The notes under the pieces are model-generated. The model was not told the DNA's origin. It saw nothing but the letters and a program-made list of their open reading frames with translations, and made no database searches. DNA of 64,000 nucleotides from CALNBC01 sp040768925 (GTDB taxonomy: Bacteria; Bacillota; Clostridia; Christensenellales; CALWSW01). The stretch is from the NCBI GenBank assembly GCA_040768925.1, contig JAXGLZ010000002.1:794350-858349 (forward strand), written 5' to 3'. Both the position numbers and the translations under genes were made by a program. Of this stretch, positions 26,585-34,873 are shown one piece after another (position 1 is the first letter of the stretch; the number at the start of each line of letters is the position of its first letter).

Positions 26585-26625
26585 AGCAGCCCCGCCGGCA
26601 ATAAAACCGGCGGGGCTGCTTTTTT
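26585..26625 (+). terminator. intrinsic terminator of the flavin reductase gene
   Basis: AGCAGCCCCGCCGG, an 8-base loop, then the exact complement CCGGCGGGGCTGCT and TTTTT. One of the strongest terminators in the window. Confidence 0.92.
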
Positions 26626-26930
26626 CATGCGGCGTACTCTTCCATCGGGCGGCTTGGCCGCTTCTACCGCGTCATACCCGCCGCTTGCGGCCAACGGGGC
26701 GCACGCGCGCATAACCCCGGCACGGGCAGGCCCGGCGCGCCGGCAACGGCGTTCGCGGCCGGCAGCGCGGCCAGGGCCACGGCGCAGGCGAATGGCCCCG
26801 GGATGCGTCTGGGAAGGCCGGCGCCTTTCGGCAGCTCCGCGGCCATTACCGTCAACAGCGCCGCGCCGGCGTGGGTCCCAAGGGCTGCCAAGCAAGGATT
26901 TCATTGCATTAAGGACAAAAACGATTGCCA
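26626..26930. other. GC-rich stretch without a supported gene
   Basis: Both strands have open frames of Ala/Arg/Pro-rich character. A minus-strand frame starting MAIVFVLNAMKSLLG at 26931 and another starting MAALGTHAGAALLTVMAAEL at 26891 might be two frames of one decayed gene, but no ribosome site or known family supports this. Confidence 0.3.
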
Positions 26931-26933
26931 AAT

Positions 26934-26964
26934 AAAAAAGGCCGGGACGTTTTGTGCCCGGGAC
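26934..26964 (-). terminator. terminator of tRNA-Thr
   Basis: On the minus strand CCGGG and CCCGG pair around a short loop, followed by CC and six T residues, starting 10 bp after the tRNA end. Confidence 0.7.
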
Positions 26965-26973
26965 TTTTTTTGT

Positions 26974-27048
26974 TGGAGCTGGTGGTGAGAATCGAACTCA
27001 CAACCCCGTCATTACGAGTGACGTGCTCTGCCGTTGAGCCACACCAGC
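26974..27048 (-). tRNA. tRNA-Thr (anticodon CGU)
   Basis: 75-nt cloverleaf with encoded CCA. The acceptor GCTGGTG pairs with CACCAGC. The anticodon arm is CGTCA-CTCGTAA-TGACG, giving anticodon CGT. The T arm contains GTTCGATTC flanked by TGAG/CTCA pairs. Discriminator base is T, then CCA. Confidence 0.96.
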
Positions 27049-27423
27049 AGCCTTTTGATCCTGTGTAATCTGATTCGGTTTGAGCGCCCGCAAAATAAAG
27101 CCAAGTCTGTTTTATTGTCTTTGTTTCCCGCCCAAAGTCCGGTGATCCAAAGCTTTTTCAGACTTATGAACGGCACACGGCCCCGCCCATTACGAATGAA
27201 CGGTTCCGCCTTTGGGCCGCACCCAAAACCGGGCGCGCTTGAACGGATCGGCCGTCCGGACGCAGCCCGCGCCGAACGTATTGCAGTATAGCATATTGTC
27301 CGGGGATTTTCAAATCTTTTTTGCTTGCCAGAAGCTTTGTTTGGGCGCCAAACAGCACTTCGATTCTTCAATTTTCGACAAATAACGCAGGTTTTATTGC
27401 CGCAAACAAACAATTGTGATACA
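27049..27423. other. intergenic region upstream of tRNA-Thr and the IS30 insertion
   Basis: About 375 bp containing the unassigned tRNA-Thr promoter on its left side and, before the insertion, the original upstream region of radC on its right. No gene is supported. Confidence 0.4.
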
Positions 27424-27438
27424 TTTATTTTACAAAGG
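27424..27438. repeat. 15-bp direct repeat flanking IS30 element, left copy
   Basis: TTTATTTTACAAAGG, identical to 28714-28728. Flanking bases on both sides differ, so the repeat is exactly 15 bp. Interpreted as a target-site duplication. Confidence 0.8.
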
Positions 27439-28713
27439 CAAATTGCAAGTGCAAGTTGGACACCCCCGTGGTCGCAGGAGTGTGAGGTTGCCGGCTCCGC
27501 TGGAGTAGGAGCCGTAGGCAAGTGCGGAAGCGGGTCCGGGCGGCGTCAGGCTGCGGTGTAGAGCTCATCGAGAAAGGCGTCAAAGAGTTCTTCGGGGGTA
27601 TTGTAGCCCAGTATTTTGCGAGGACGACCATTGAGCTGGTCTGCCGAGCGCAGGATGTAGTCGGCGGAGTAGTTGCTCATGGAGGTTCCCTTGGGCACAT
27701 ACAAGCGGAATAGGCCATTGTGACGCTCATTTTGCGGACGCTCCCACGAGGTGTACGGATGGGCGAAAAACACCTTTGTGCCCCATTGCTCAACGGCTGC
27801 AAAATCAGAAAACTCAGAACCATTGTCCAGCGTAATCGTCTTGAACACCTCGGAAAACCGATTGCCATATTCCTCTTGCAATGCGGTCATTGCCGCCATA
27901 ACTGCTTCGCTGGTCTTGCCCTCGATGAGCAGGGCGATGTAGTGCCGGGTTTTCTTTTCCACGAGAGACAAGATAGCAGCCTCTTTGCCTGCGCGATGCC
28001 CTACAACGGTATCGCCCTCCCAGTGGCCTATCTCGGTACGCCCGCTTGCAACAGCCGGGCGCTCATCGATGCTGGTGCCGTAAATCCGCTTATTCTCCCG
28101 GGGCTTGTTCTTGTGGCTTTTGCGCTTCAATACCTCGGGCATATCGGTCAGAGATAGTGGCAGTTCTCCGCTCCACAGCGCGTTATATAGTGTTTTGCTG
28201 CAAACCATCTCATCCGTCGCAAACAGTTTATGTCGCCTGGCATAGCCCGCGCAGGCATCAAAAGACCAGTCATGCTCCCGAAATTGCGCTACCACCCAGT
28301 CCAGAAAATCCTGGCAGCAGCCCAACTTTTTTCTTCTGCGGCTTCTCTGCCGATTGGCTTTGTATACCGCTTCCCCTCGTTTTGCCGAATAGCAGGGTGC
28401 ACGGCCTTTGTTGGATTTGCGCGGCGCTGTGCCTCGTTTTAGCTCATTGCCTACCGTTGTCGGCGAGCAGTTCACCACTTTGGCAATCTTCCTTTGGGAG
28501 AACCCCTGTCGGTGTAGCACCCGTATGGCCCCACGTTCGGACAACCCTAAATGCTGCCCCCGTTTACGCTCTCTTTCCCCTGTGGTATACTCTTGGCAGT
28601 CCATAGTGATTGCCTCCTTTGTAGATATGGGTGTGTGAGAACTCCATTCTACCACGGGAAAATATCACTATGGATCTTTTCTGCAAGTGTCCAACTTCAT
28701 TTTACAATCGGCC
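27439..28713 (-). mobile_element. IS30-family insertion sequence
   Basis: A 1275-bp element with one transposase gene. The ends carry imperfect inverted repeats: left TTGCAAGTGCAAGTTGGACA, right (reverse complement) TTGTAAAATGAAGTTGGACA. Outside them is an exact 15-bp direct repeat TTTATTTTACAAAGG at 27424-27438 and 28714-28728, best read as a long target duplication. It inserted in the upstream region of radC, 50 bp before its start codon. Confidence 0.85.
27546..28604 (-). CDS. IS30-family transposase
   Basis: 352 residues from ATG 28604, preceded by AAAGGAGGCAATCACT; an in-frame start 51 bp upstream lacks this. The N-terminal helix-turn-helix region has AIRVLHRQGFSQRKIAKVVN and SPTTVGNELKRGT. 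The C-terminal rve-type catalytic domain shows the DDE residues in HWEGDTVVGH, TLDNGSEFSD and RPQNERHNGLFR. The reading frame is intact, so the element may be active. Confidence 0.95.
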   Translation of the reverse strand: MDCQEYTTGERERKRGQHLGLSERGAIRVLHRQGFSQRKIAKVVNCSPTTVGNELKRGTAPRKSNKGRAPCYSAKRGEAVYKANRQRSRRRKKLGCCQDFLDWVVAQFREHDWSFDACAGYARRHKLFATDEMVCSKTLYNALWSGELPLSLTDMPEVLKRKSHKNKPRENKRIYGTSIDERPAVASGRTEIGHWEGDTVVGHRAGKEAAILSLVEKKTRHYIALLIEGKTSEAVMAAMTALQEEYGNRFSEVFKTITLDNGSEFSDFAAVEQWGTKVFFAHPYTSWERPQNERHNGLFRLYVPKGTSMSNYSADYILRSADQLNGRPRKILGYNTPEELFDAFLDELYTAA

Positions 28714-28728
28714 TTTATTTTACAAAGG
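28714..28728. repeat. 15-bp direct repeat flanking IS30 element, right copy
   Basis: TTTATTTTACAAAGG, identical to 27424-27438, 35 bp before the radC start. Confidence 0.8.
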
Positions 28729-28763
28729 TTTCCGCTGAATTCATAAATCGAGATGGAGGAATC

Positions 28764-29567
28764 ATGTACGACGGACACAGGCAACGCCTACGCGACCGTT
28801 TTGAGGACTTTGGGCCGGATTCGCTTAAAGATCACGAGCTTTTGGAGTTGCTGCTGTTTTTTAGTATACCCCGGCGGAACACGAATCCCCTTGCCCACAA
28901 ATTGTTGGACCGCTTCGGCTCCCTTTCGGGCGTGCTGGCCGCTTCGGGGATTGATCTTCGCGCGGTGGACGGCGTCGGTGAAGGCACCGCGCTCTTTATC
29001 CGGCTGGTGAATGAGATCGCCCGCAGGGCAAGGATGACCAATATCGCCAAAAAACCCCTGAACAACCTGGGCGATTTGTGCGATTATTGCTCCGAACTGC
29101 TTTGTGGCGAACGTTCAGAGCAGTTTTGCGTCATATTGATGGACGCCAGGTTCAACCTGATCCGTTCTGTCCGCCTTGCCGCCGGCATCCCCGATTCCGT
29201 AACCGTTTATCCGCGGCTGATCGCCGAACACGCCCTCAAATCCGGCGCGGCCAAGGTCGCTATGGTTCACAACCACCCGGCCGGGAACTGCACCCCCTCG
29301 CCGGAGGATATCCGCACGACGGAAAGCGTATCCGCCGCCCTTTCCGCCCTTGGGATCGATCTGGTCGATCACATCATCGTTTCGGACTGCGAATCCTATG
29401 CCATACGCACAAAGAGCACGGTTTCGGGAAGATGGTCCAAAACTGCCGCTTCCAATCAAGGCAAAGGCGTCCTGGACCCGCTTATGGTGGCGGATTACCT
29501 GCGCAGGCTGGACGGGAATCAGCTTGACCAGGTCATCGCTTTGCTTGAGGACACAGAGCAGGAATAA
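28764..29567 (+). CDS. radC: RadC-family JAB/MPN-domain protein
   Basis: 267 residues. ATG 28764 follows GATGGAGGAATC. The N-terminal helix-hairpin-helix-like part (DHELLELLLFFSIPRRNTNPL, LDRFGSLSGVLAAS) precedes the metallopeptidase-like JAB domain with HNHPAGNCTPSPEDIRTTE, the RadC zinc motif, and DHIIVSDCESYAI. Known members were once linked to DNA repair, but the biochemical role is unsettled. The IS30 insertion lies just upstream and may have replaced its promoter. Confidence 0.93.
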   Translation: MYDGHRQRLRDRFEDFGPDSLKDHELLELLLFFSIPRRNTNPLAHKLLDRFGSLSGVLAASGIDLRAVDGVGEGTALFIRLVNEIARRARMTNIAKKPLNNLGDLCDYCSELLCGERSEQFCVILMDARFNLIRSVRLAAGIPDSVTVYPRLIAEHALKSGAAKVAMVHNHPAGNCTPSPEDIRTTESVSAALSALGIDLVDHIIVSDCESYAIRTKSTVSGRWSKTAASNQGKGVLDPLMVADYLRRLDGNQLDQVIALLEDTEQE

Positions 29568-29820
29568 CGGACCCGGCTTTGCAAAGTAACCTGTTTTCTT
29601 CTGATTTTTTAGCAGCCGTGTGATCTTTTGTTGCTTTTGCGATCCAATCCGTCAGCTTCGGCTTGACAGTATATCCCCATTTTTGTACAATCAAGCTATT
29701 AGGAATTCACATTCTTAGTTCCCATTTAAAACCGGCGGCAATAACTGAATACCCGGTGCAAAACGCGATCCGAGTCTCTCTGTCACCTACCTGTTTCAAC
29801 CATTCTGAGGAGGCGATTAT
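29568..29820. other. leader region of the Tm-1-like operon
   Basis: About 250 bp carrying the consensus promoter at 29663-29691 and a 130-nt leader. No conserved leader fold was recognised. Confidence 0.4.
29663..29691 (+). promoter_or_regulatory. consensus vegetative promoter
   Basis: TTGACA (29663-29668), exactly 17 bp, then TACAAT (29686-29691). It drives the Tm-1-like gene pair. Confidence 0.85.
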
Positions 29821-31041
29821 TTGAGTAAGACCATAGCAGTATTGGGCACATTCGACACAAAAGGCGAGGAGTTCGCCTACCTGATCGAGCGCATCCGCGA
29901 AGCGGGCTGCGAGGTTTTGTCTATTGACACCGGCATCATCGGCAAGCCCTTCTTCCAGGCGACCATCGGGCGCGAAGAAGTCGCGAAGGCCGGCGGAAAC
30001 TCCATCGCGGAGCTGGTCGAAAAGAACGACCGCGGCTTCGCCGTGACCGCCATGATGCAAGGCGCGGGCGAGATCGCCCTTTCCCTTTATGAATCCGGCA
30101 AGATCGACGGAATCATCAGCATGGGCGGTTCCGCGGGAACCACCATCGGCACCTATGCCATGCGCAAGCTGCCCGTCGGCTTGCCGAAGGTCATGATTTC
30201 CACCCTCGCTTCGGGAGACGTCGCAAAATACGTCGGCCCGAAGGACATCTTTATGCTCAACTCCATCGTCGACATTTCCGGCATCAACAAAATCTCAAAG
30301 ACCATCTTCTCCCTGGCCGCGGGCGCGGTCACAGGGGCCGCCAAAAGCGCCTATCAGGGCGACGACAGCGAAGACGGCAAAAAGGTCGTCGCCGCTTCAA
30401 TGTTCGGCGTGACCACGCCCTGCGTCACCAAGGCCAAGGAATACCTTGAGGGCAAGGGGTACGAAGTGCTGGTATTCCACGCCGTGGGTTCCGGCGGCCG
30501 CTGCATCGAATCTTTGGTGGACGGCGGAATGGTCCATGGCGTCCTCGATATCACCACCACCGAATGGTGCGACGAGCTCGTGGGCGGCGTGCTTTCCGCA
30601 GGGCCCGAAAGACTGGACGCCGCAGCCAAGAAGGGCATTCCCCAGGTCGTTTCCTGCGGCGCTCTGGACATGGTCAATTTCGGCGAATGGGATTCCATCC
30701 CCCAGAAATTCAAGGACCGCAACCTTTATAAACACAACGCCTCCGTCACCCTTATGCGCACCACTGTGGAAGAATGCGCCGAGCTCGGCCGCATCATCGC
30801 CGGGAAGCTGAACCAGTGCGTCGGCCCCTGCACCCTGATGCTCCCCCTTGGCGGCGTTTCCGCCATCGACAAGCCGGGCGCCCCCTTCTATGGACCCGAG
30901 GAGGACGCCGCGCTGTTTGACGCGCTCAGGAAGAACCTGAACAACCCCAACGTCAAGCTCGTCGAGATGGAAAACAACATCAACGACGACGCCTTCGCCC
31001 TCGCTGCGGCAAAAGCGCTGGACGATTACCTGAAGGCCTGA
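29821..31041 (+). CDS. Tm-1-like ATP-binding protein (UPF0261 family)
   Basis: 406 residues from a TTG start, preceded by GAGGAGGCGATTAT. The protein begins SKTIAVLGTFDTKGEEFAYL, diagnostic of the family. ISMGGSAGTTIGTYAMRKLPVG and FHAVGSGGRCIESLV are conserved glycine-rich segments. In plants this domain is the N-terminal half of Tm-1, where it binds ATP and the tobamovirus replication protein. Bacterial function is unknown. The next gene encodes the other half of Tm-1, so the two products probably form one complex. Confidence 0.9.
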   Translation: MSKTIAVLGTFDTKGEEFAYLIERIREAGCEVLSIDTGIIGKPFFQATIGREEVAKAGGNSIAELVEKNDRGFAVTAMMQGAGEIALSLYESGKIDGIISMGGSAGTTIGTYAMRKLPVGLPKVMISTLASGDVAKYVGPKDIFMLNSIVDISGINKISKTIFSLAAGAVTGAAKSAYQGDDSEDGKKVVAASMFGVTTPCVTKAKEYLEGKGYEVLVFHAVGSGGRCIESLVDGGMVHGVLDITTTEWCDELVGGVLSAGPERLDAAAKKGIPQVVSCGALDMVNFGEWDSIPQKFKDRNLYKHNASVTLMRTTVEECAELGRIIAGKLNQCVGPCTLMLPLGGVSAIDKPGAPFYGPEEDAALFDALRKNLNNPNVKLVEMENNINDDAFALAAAKALDDYLKA

Positions 31042-31082
31042 CCCCTTTGCCAAAATTCTAATAAGCATCAGGAGGACGTACC

Positions 31083-31991
31083 ATGCCCAGGATTGAAAGA
31101 GCAGACATTCTGAAGAGGCTCCGCGACCAGGTCGACGCGGGCATCCCGATCAGCGGCGCGGGCGCGGGCACCGGCATCAGCGCCAAGTGCGAGGAAAAGG
31201 GCGGCATTGACATGATCATCATCTACAATTCCGGCCGGTACCGCATGGCGGGCCGCGGCTCGCTGGCGGGCATTCTCGCCTATGGCGACGCCAACGGGAT
31301 CGTGGTGGAAATGGCTTCGGAAGTTCTTCCTATCGTCAAAAACACGCCCGTGCTGGCCGGCGTCAACGGGACGGACCCCTTCCGCGTCATGCCGGTTTTT
31401 CTGAAGCAGCTCAAGGACATGGGCTTCTCCGGCGTGCAGAACTTCCCCACCGTCGGCCTGATTGACGGAACCTTCCGCCAGAATCTGGAAGAAACCGGCA
31501 TGGGTTACGACCTTGAGGTCGAGATGATCCGCCAGGCCCACGAGCTTGATATGCTGACCACCCCCTATTGCTTCAACGAAGAGGAAGCCAAGAAGATGGC
31601 CGCCGCCGGCGCGGACATCATCGTTGCCCACATGGGCCTGACCACAAAGGGCGACATCGGCGCTTCCACCGCAAAGACCCTGCCCGAATCCGCCGAGCTC
31701 GTTCAAAAGATCGCGGACGCGGCCTGGAGCGTCAACCCGGACGTGCTGGTCATCTGCCACGGCGGCCCGATCTCCGAGCCGGAAGACGCCCAGTACATTC
31801 TGGACAACACCAAGGGCATCGCCGGATTCTACGGCGCTTCCTCCATGGAACGCCTGCCCACCGAAGTCGGCATCACCAACCAGGTTCGCGAATTCAAGAA
31901 GATCGCCTTCAAGAAGGCCGAGCCCGCCGCTGAGGAAAAGCCGGCTAAAAAAGCCCCGGCCAAGGCAAAATCCGCCCCTAAGAAAAAATAA
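31083..31991 (+). CDS. PEP-hydrolase-like TIM-barrel protein (Tm-1 C-terminal half) with basic tail
   Basis: 302 residues; GGAGGACGTACC precedes the ATG. Residues 1-275 match the TIM-barrel family found as the C-terminal half of Tm-1 (GIPISGAGAGTGISAKCEE, GFSGVQNFPTVGLIDGTFR, DIIVAHMGLTTKGDIGA, GFYGASSMERLP). The last 25 residues are a Lys/Ala/Pro-rich, histone-like tail ending SAPKKK, probably disordered and nucleic-acid-binding or simply charged. The family is annotated as phosphoenolpyruvate hydrolase, which is weakly established. It is 41 bp from the Tm-1-like gene. Confidence 0.87.
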   Translation: MPRIERADILKRLRDQVDAGIPISGAGAGTGISAKCEEKGGIDMIIIYNSGRYRMAGRGSLAGILAYGDANGIVVEMASEVLPIVKNTPVLAGVNGTDPFRVMPVFLKQLKDMGFSGVQNFPTVGLIDGTFRQNLEETGMGYDLEVEMIRQAHELDMLTTPYCFNEEEAKKMAAAGADIIVAHMGLTTKGDIGASTAKTLPESAELVQKIADAAWSVNPDVLVICHGGPISEPEDAQYILDNTKGIAGFYGASSMERLPTEVGITNQVREFKKIAFKKAEPAAEEKPAKKAPAKAKSAPKKK

Positions 31992-32010
31992 GCTCGGCTA
32001 ACCCGCAAAG

Positions 32011-32043
32011 CCGGCCCCGCCAATCAGGCGTGGCCGGTTTTTT
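32011..32043 (+). terminator. intrinsic terminator 1 of the Tm-1-like operon
   Basis: CCGGCC, inner CCGCC/GGCG pairs, GGCCGG, then TTTTTT. The same hairpin recurs in the next repeat unit at about 32187-32220, and a third hairpin GGCGG-CCCCGCC / GGCGGG-CCGCC with TTTTT lies at 32361-32395. Confidence 0.85.
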
Positions 32044-32362
32044 ATCCACATCCCCCCAACCCGGGGGTTTCGGGAGCCGCGGTCCCCGGGGTTCAACCAA
32101 AGCCGGCGACCTTGGCTTCAGTTTCGCCGGACAGTTCCGGTTCGCTTGCGGTCAAAATCCCCTTGCGCGATCGCGTTAACCCTTCGGCGGCCCCGCCAAT
32201 CAGGCGTGGCCGGTTTTTTATCCACATCCCCCAACCCGGGGGTTTCGGGGGCCGCGGTCCCCGGGGTTCAACCAAAGCCGGCGACCTTGGCTTCAGTTTC
32301 GCCGGACAGTTCCGGTTCGCTTGCGGCTAAAATCCCCTTGCGCGATCGCGTTACCCTTCGGC
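32013..32362 (+). repeat. tandem duplication of a terminator-bearing segment (176 and 174 bp)
   Basis: Two nearly identical units start with GGCCCCGCCAATCAGGCGTG at 32013 and 32189 and run through CCCCTTGCGCGATCGCGTTA. A third, partial unit with a changed hairpin begins at 32363. Each unit opens with a stem-loop followed by six T residues (first: CCGGCC...GGCCGG then TTTTTT). Differences between units are a handful of substitutions and 1-2 base indels, so the duplication is recent. It sits between the Tm-1-like pair and the binding-protein gene. Confidence 0.88.
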
Positions 32363-32467
32363 GGCCCCGCCTGATTGGCGGGACCGCCTTTTTATCCGTT
32401 CCCGGCGACACGTTTGATATCGCGGCGACATAGATTATCCCAGCACCAATTAGACGGGAGGGAAAAC

Positions 32468-32583
32468 ATGTTTAAAAAGCTCGCAATACTCATGCTGGCG
32501 CTTTTGATGGCCGCCGCGCTGATGACGGGCTGCGGCGAGAAAGAGCTTAGGACCGTAAACGTCAACGAGGTCACCCACTCTGT
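32468..32583 (+). pseudogene. 5' fragment of an ABC substrate-binding lipoprotein gene, interrupted by the integrative element
   Basis: GGGAGGGAAAAC precedes ATG 32468. The first 38 residues are a lipoprotein signal (MFKKLAILMLALLMAAALMT, lipobox MTGC at Cys22) and the start of the mature protein, ending EVTHS-V. Reading on into the element gives only two more codons before TGA at 32588-32590. The remaining 292 codons are at 40369-41245. Joining 32583 to 40369 restores one frame of 331 codons, including VFYAPQYVAMELGYF across the joint. In the present state the gene is split and the protein cannot be made unless the element excises. Confidence 0.92.
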
Positions 32584-32609
32584 CCTGTGAATGCCACAAG
32601 GGAATGTGG
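32582..32609. other. attL: left junction of the integrative element
   Basis: The host gene reads ...CACTCT, then the crossover dinucleotide GT (32582-32583), then element sequence CCTGTGAATGCCACAAGGGA. The reverse complement of 32584-32609 matches the other element end (40341-40366) at 19 of 26 positions, forming the two arms of attP. Confidence 0.85.
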
Positions 32610-32634
32610 GTGAGCGGGCCCGCCTTCCGCCTGT

Positions 32635-34293
32635 TCACCGAGTTGAATATTTGCGTGCGCGCTTCGTGCCGCCGCTGATTGGCGCCGCGCTGCCGGCCAG
32701 ATATACCTCCAGCAGATACTCGCCTTGATTGCCCGTATGAACGACCCGGATCTCTTTCAGGTATCGGCGCACAAGCCCTTCGATCACCGTGTCGCTCTCC
32801 ATCTCCATTTCGGACGCAACTTCAGCGCATAGCGTTTCTATATCGCACTTTGTTTGCGCCACCGCAATATCCGCGTTTTTAACGGCGTCCAGCCGCGTGC
32901 CGATAACCGACATCTGGGCTTCTATTTTTTGAGACGTCGTTTTATATGCCGTGTTATCTATAAGGCCGTCTAACCAGCCGTGGATCAGTTTCTGCTTCTT
33001 TGCTTCCAGCCGCGCCTTCTGCCGGGCCAACGCTTCGATTTCACGTTCGTCGAAGTGCGGAGATATGGCCCGTTGTATGGCGGCGAGTATTCTGTCTGCC
33101 GCCTCGGGCTTATCCCGTCCCCCGATGTTCCCAAACACTTGCTTCATCATGCGATTCAGCTCCTTGGTATACAAATGCGGAGATTCACACCCCCTGACGC
33201 CGTGTTCTTTATAGTTTGGGCAGCGATAATAATCGCTCCCCGGACTGCCGTCAGCCCTTTGGGTCTGGCGGGTGTGATGATAAACTTTGTTATGTTCCCC
33301 GCACCTGATCTTGCCGGAATATGCGTATCTGGTCGTCCTTCTTGAGTCGTATGTTTTGTTTAATATGCCAATCTGAGTCTCGCCGCGCTTGTCGAGTATT
33401 GCGTTGCATTTGTCCCAAAGCTCTTGAGACACCAGCGGCGGCACCCGATGCTCATCGTGAACAAGGATCCATTCGGTTCTCGGTTTTCTGGTAACTTTTC
33501 CGTCGCGGTACGATTCGGTGGCTGATTTGCCATTCACAATATTTCCTGTGTAAACAGGGTGGCGTATGATCCGGGTTAATGTGTGCGTGCTGTATATGCC
33601 GCCACTTTTGGACTTGAACCCCATATGAGATAACTCTGTTGCTATGCGCTTCATCCCGGCGTTATTTTCGGCGTATCTATTAAATAAATATAGGATCATC
33701 TTGCTCTTATCGGGGTCAATGCTGTATCCATTATTCTCATTATTGAATACGTATCCGGTCGGGGCGTCGCTTCCGTGCCTGGCGCCGTTGATGGCCGCCT
33801 GCCTGTACCCGAATTTTACACGCTGGGAAATTTTGCGGCTTTCTTCCTGCGCCACGGTTGCCATAATCGATAGGCGGAACTCGGCGTCTGGTTCAACCGT
33901 GTTGAGTCCGATATCTTCAAAGAACACGCCAACGTTATACTTTAGCAGTTTTCTGGTGTATTGAATGGAATCCACGATATCACGCGCAAAACGGGACACT
34001 TCTTTGGTGAGTATCAAGTCGAACAATCCGCGCTTTGCGTCGTCTATCATCCGCAAGAAGTCCTTGCGTTTCTTAACGCTTGTTCCCGTGATCCCCTCGT
34101 CTATGTATCCCTGCACACGCTTCCACCGCGGATTTTCGTTAATTTTGTTTGTGAAATAATCGATCTGGTGCGCCAAAGAAGAAAGCTGTTCGTCCATATC
34201 CGTGCTGACGCGCCCGTAAAAGGTTACACGCAGCGGCAGCTCTGATAATTGAACGCCTTTTGACAGGCTGTCCCGAATTTCTGAAATGAGCAT
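32635..34293 (-). CDS. large serine recombinase (site-specific integrase) of the element
   Basis: 552 residues; AAAGGAGAGATCCC precedes ATG 34293. The resolvase domain begins VTFYGRVSTDMDEQLSSL with the nucleophilic Ser30, then FDLILTKEVSRFARD and MATVAQEESRKISQRVK. The recombinase domain (about 185-300) has TGYVFNN and RIIRHPVYTGNIVNG. A zinc-ribbon follows (IRCGEHNKVYHH, YYRCPNYKEHGVRGCES), then a coiled-coil-rich C-terminus (IEALARQKARLEAKKQK). The gene lies 25 bp inside attL and reads toward it, the usual place for an integrase. Confidence 0.95.
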   Translation of the reverse strand: MLISEIRDSLSKGVQLSELPLRVTFYGRVSTDMDEQLSSLAHQIDYFTNKINENPRWKRVQGYIDEGITGTSVKKRKDFLRMIDDAKRGLFDLILTKEVSRFARDIVDSIQYTRKLLKYNVGVFFEDIGLNTVEPDAEFRLSIMATVAQEESRKISQRVKFGYRQAAINGARHGSDAPTGYVFNNENNGYSIDPDKSKMILYLFNRYAENNAGMKRIATELSHMGFKSKSGGIYSTHTLTRIIRHPVYTGNIVNGKSATESYRDGKVTRKPRTEWILVHDEHRVPPLVSQELWDKCNAILDKRGETQIGILNKTYDSRRTTRYAYSGKIRCGEHNKVYHHTRQTQRADGSPGSDYYRCPNYKEHGVRGCESPHLYTKELNRMMKQVFGNIGGRDKPEAADRILAAIQRAISPHFDEREIEALARQKARLEAKKQKLIHGWLDGLIDNTAYKTTSQKIEAQMSVIGTRLDAVKNADIAVAQTKCDIETLCAEVASEMEMESDTVIEGLVRRYLKEIRVVHTGNQGEYLLEVYLAGSAAPISGGTKRARKYSTR

Positions 34294-34323
34294 GGGATCT
34301 CTCCTTTGAGCCGCATACCTGTA

Positions 34324-34506
34324 TTATATGTGGCTTTCAGCACACAAAATTCGGTCTTCATCACCCCTTTTCGCAAGCAGTTTTTTGGCCGTATCCGCGA
34401 TTTCTTTGGTAATCATCCCTTTGTTACACAAGGCGTCCACCACCAGGCACTGAAGCTCCGCCTCCCCCCAGCATATGGCGGGGACTGTGTATTTATCTGT
34501 ATTCAC
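34324..34506 (-). CDS. 60-residue ORF upstream of the recombinase, possible recombination directionality factor
   Basis: GTG 34506 follows GGAAGGACA. The product reads MNTDKYTVPAICWGEAELQC, then VVDALCNKGMITKEIADTAK, and ends RILCAESHI. It lies 30 bp upstream of the recombinase gene on the same strand, so they are probably cotranscribed. The middle resembles short helical domains of the SHOCT type, but no family is certain. Small proteins next to large serine integrases are often directionality factors. This is inferred from position only. Confidence 0.5.
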   Translation of the reverse strand: MNTDKYTVPAICWGEAELQCLVVDALCNKGMITKEIADTAKKLLAKRGDEDRILCAESHI

Positions 34507-34544
34507 TGTCCTTCCCCCATACCTTTTGCTTTAGTAAACATATG

Positions 34545-34574
34545 AAAAAAGGCGGAAAGAATATGCCTTCCGCC
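34545..34574 (-). terminator. terminator-like hairpin upstream of the recombinase genes
   Basis: GGCGGAA and TTCCGCC pair around a 10-nt loop; on the minus strand six T residues follow. It would stop leftward transcription before the 60-residue ORF and recombinase. Confidence 0.6.
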
Positions 34575-34847
34575 CGGGTTTCGCGCATGGCGGAACACCT
34601 GGTCGCTATCGGTCTTTTTTATTTTGTTGTGCTTTTGAACCCGCCATTTCGTTCATTTTCAACGCAACACAAGTATGGGCAATGCGCCTTGGCTTTTCTG
34701 AACTGTTTTTGCGAAGATATCTCCGGCTTGTCTGCTTCACGCCCGGGCTTCAGGCGTTTTGGCTTTTCCCTTCAATCGGGCTACATGCCGGTTGCGTCAG
34801 CCGAAGCGTCATTACCCCGGGCTTGGGGGGTTGCAGATCAAGACGCC

Positions 34848-34873
34848 CCGTCAAAAGCAGCCGCTTTTGACGG
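34848..34873 (+). promoter_or_regulatory. perfect 11-bp stem-loop in the leader of the response regulator
   Basis: CCGTCAAAAGC, loop AGCC, GCTTTTGACGG, extended by GCC/GGC-like flanks and followed by TCTGTTTTTTACC. It could be an attenuator or an operator for the LytTR protein. Confidence 0.5.

Noticed and set aside
26664..26931. Hydrophobic minus-strand frames that might be a frameshifted membrane protein
   Set aside because: No homology recognised, no ribosome site, and base composition alone explains the open frames.
32468..32590. A complete 40-residue lipoprotein gene
   Set aside because: The last two codons and stop come from the integrative element; the sequence continues in frame at 40369, so it is a gene fragment.
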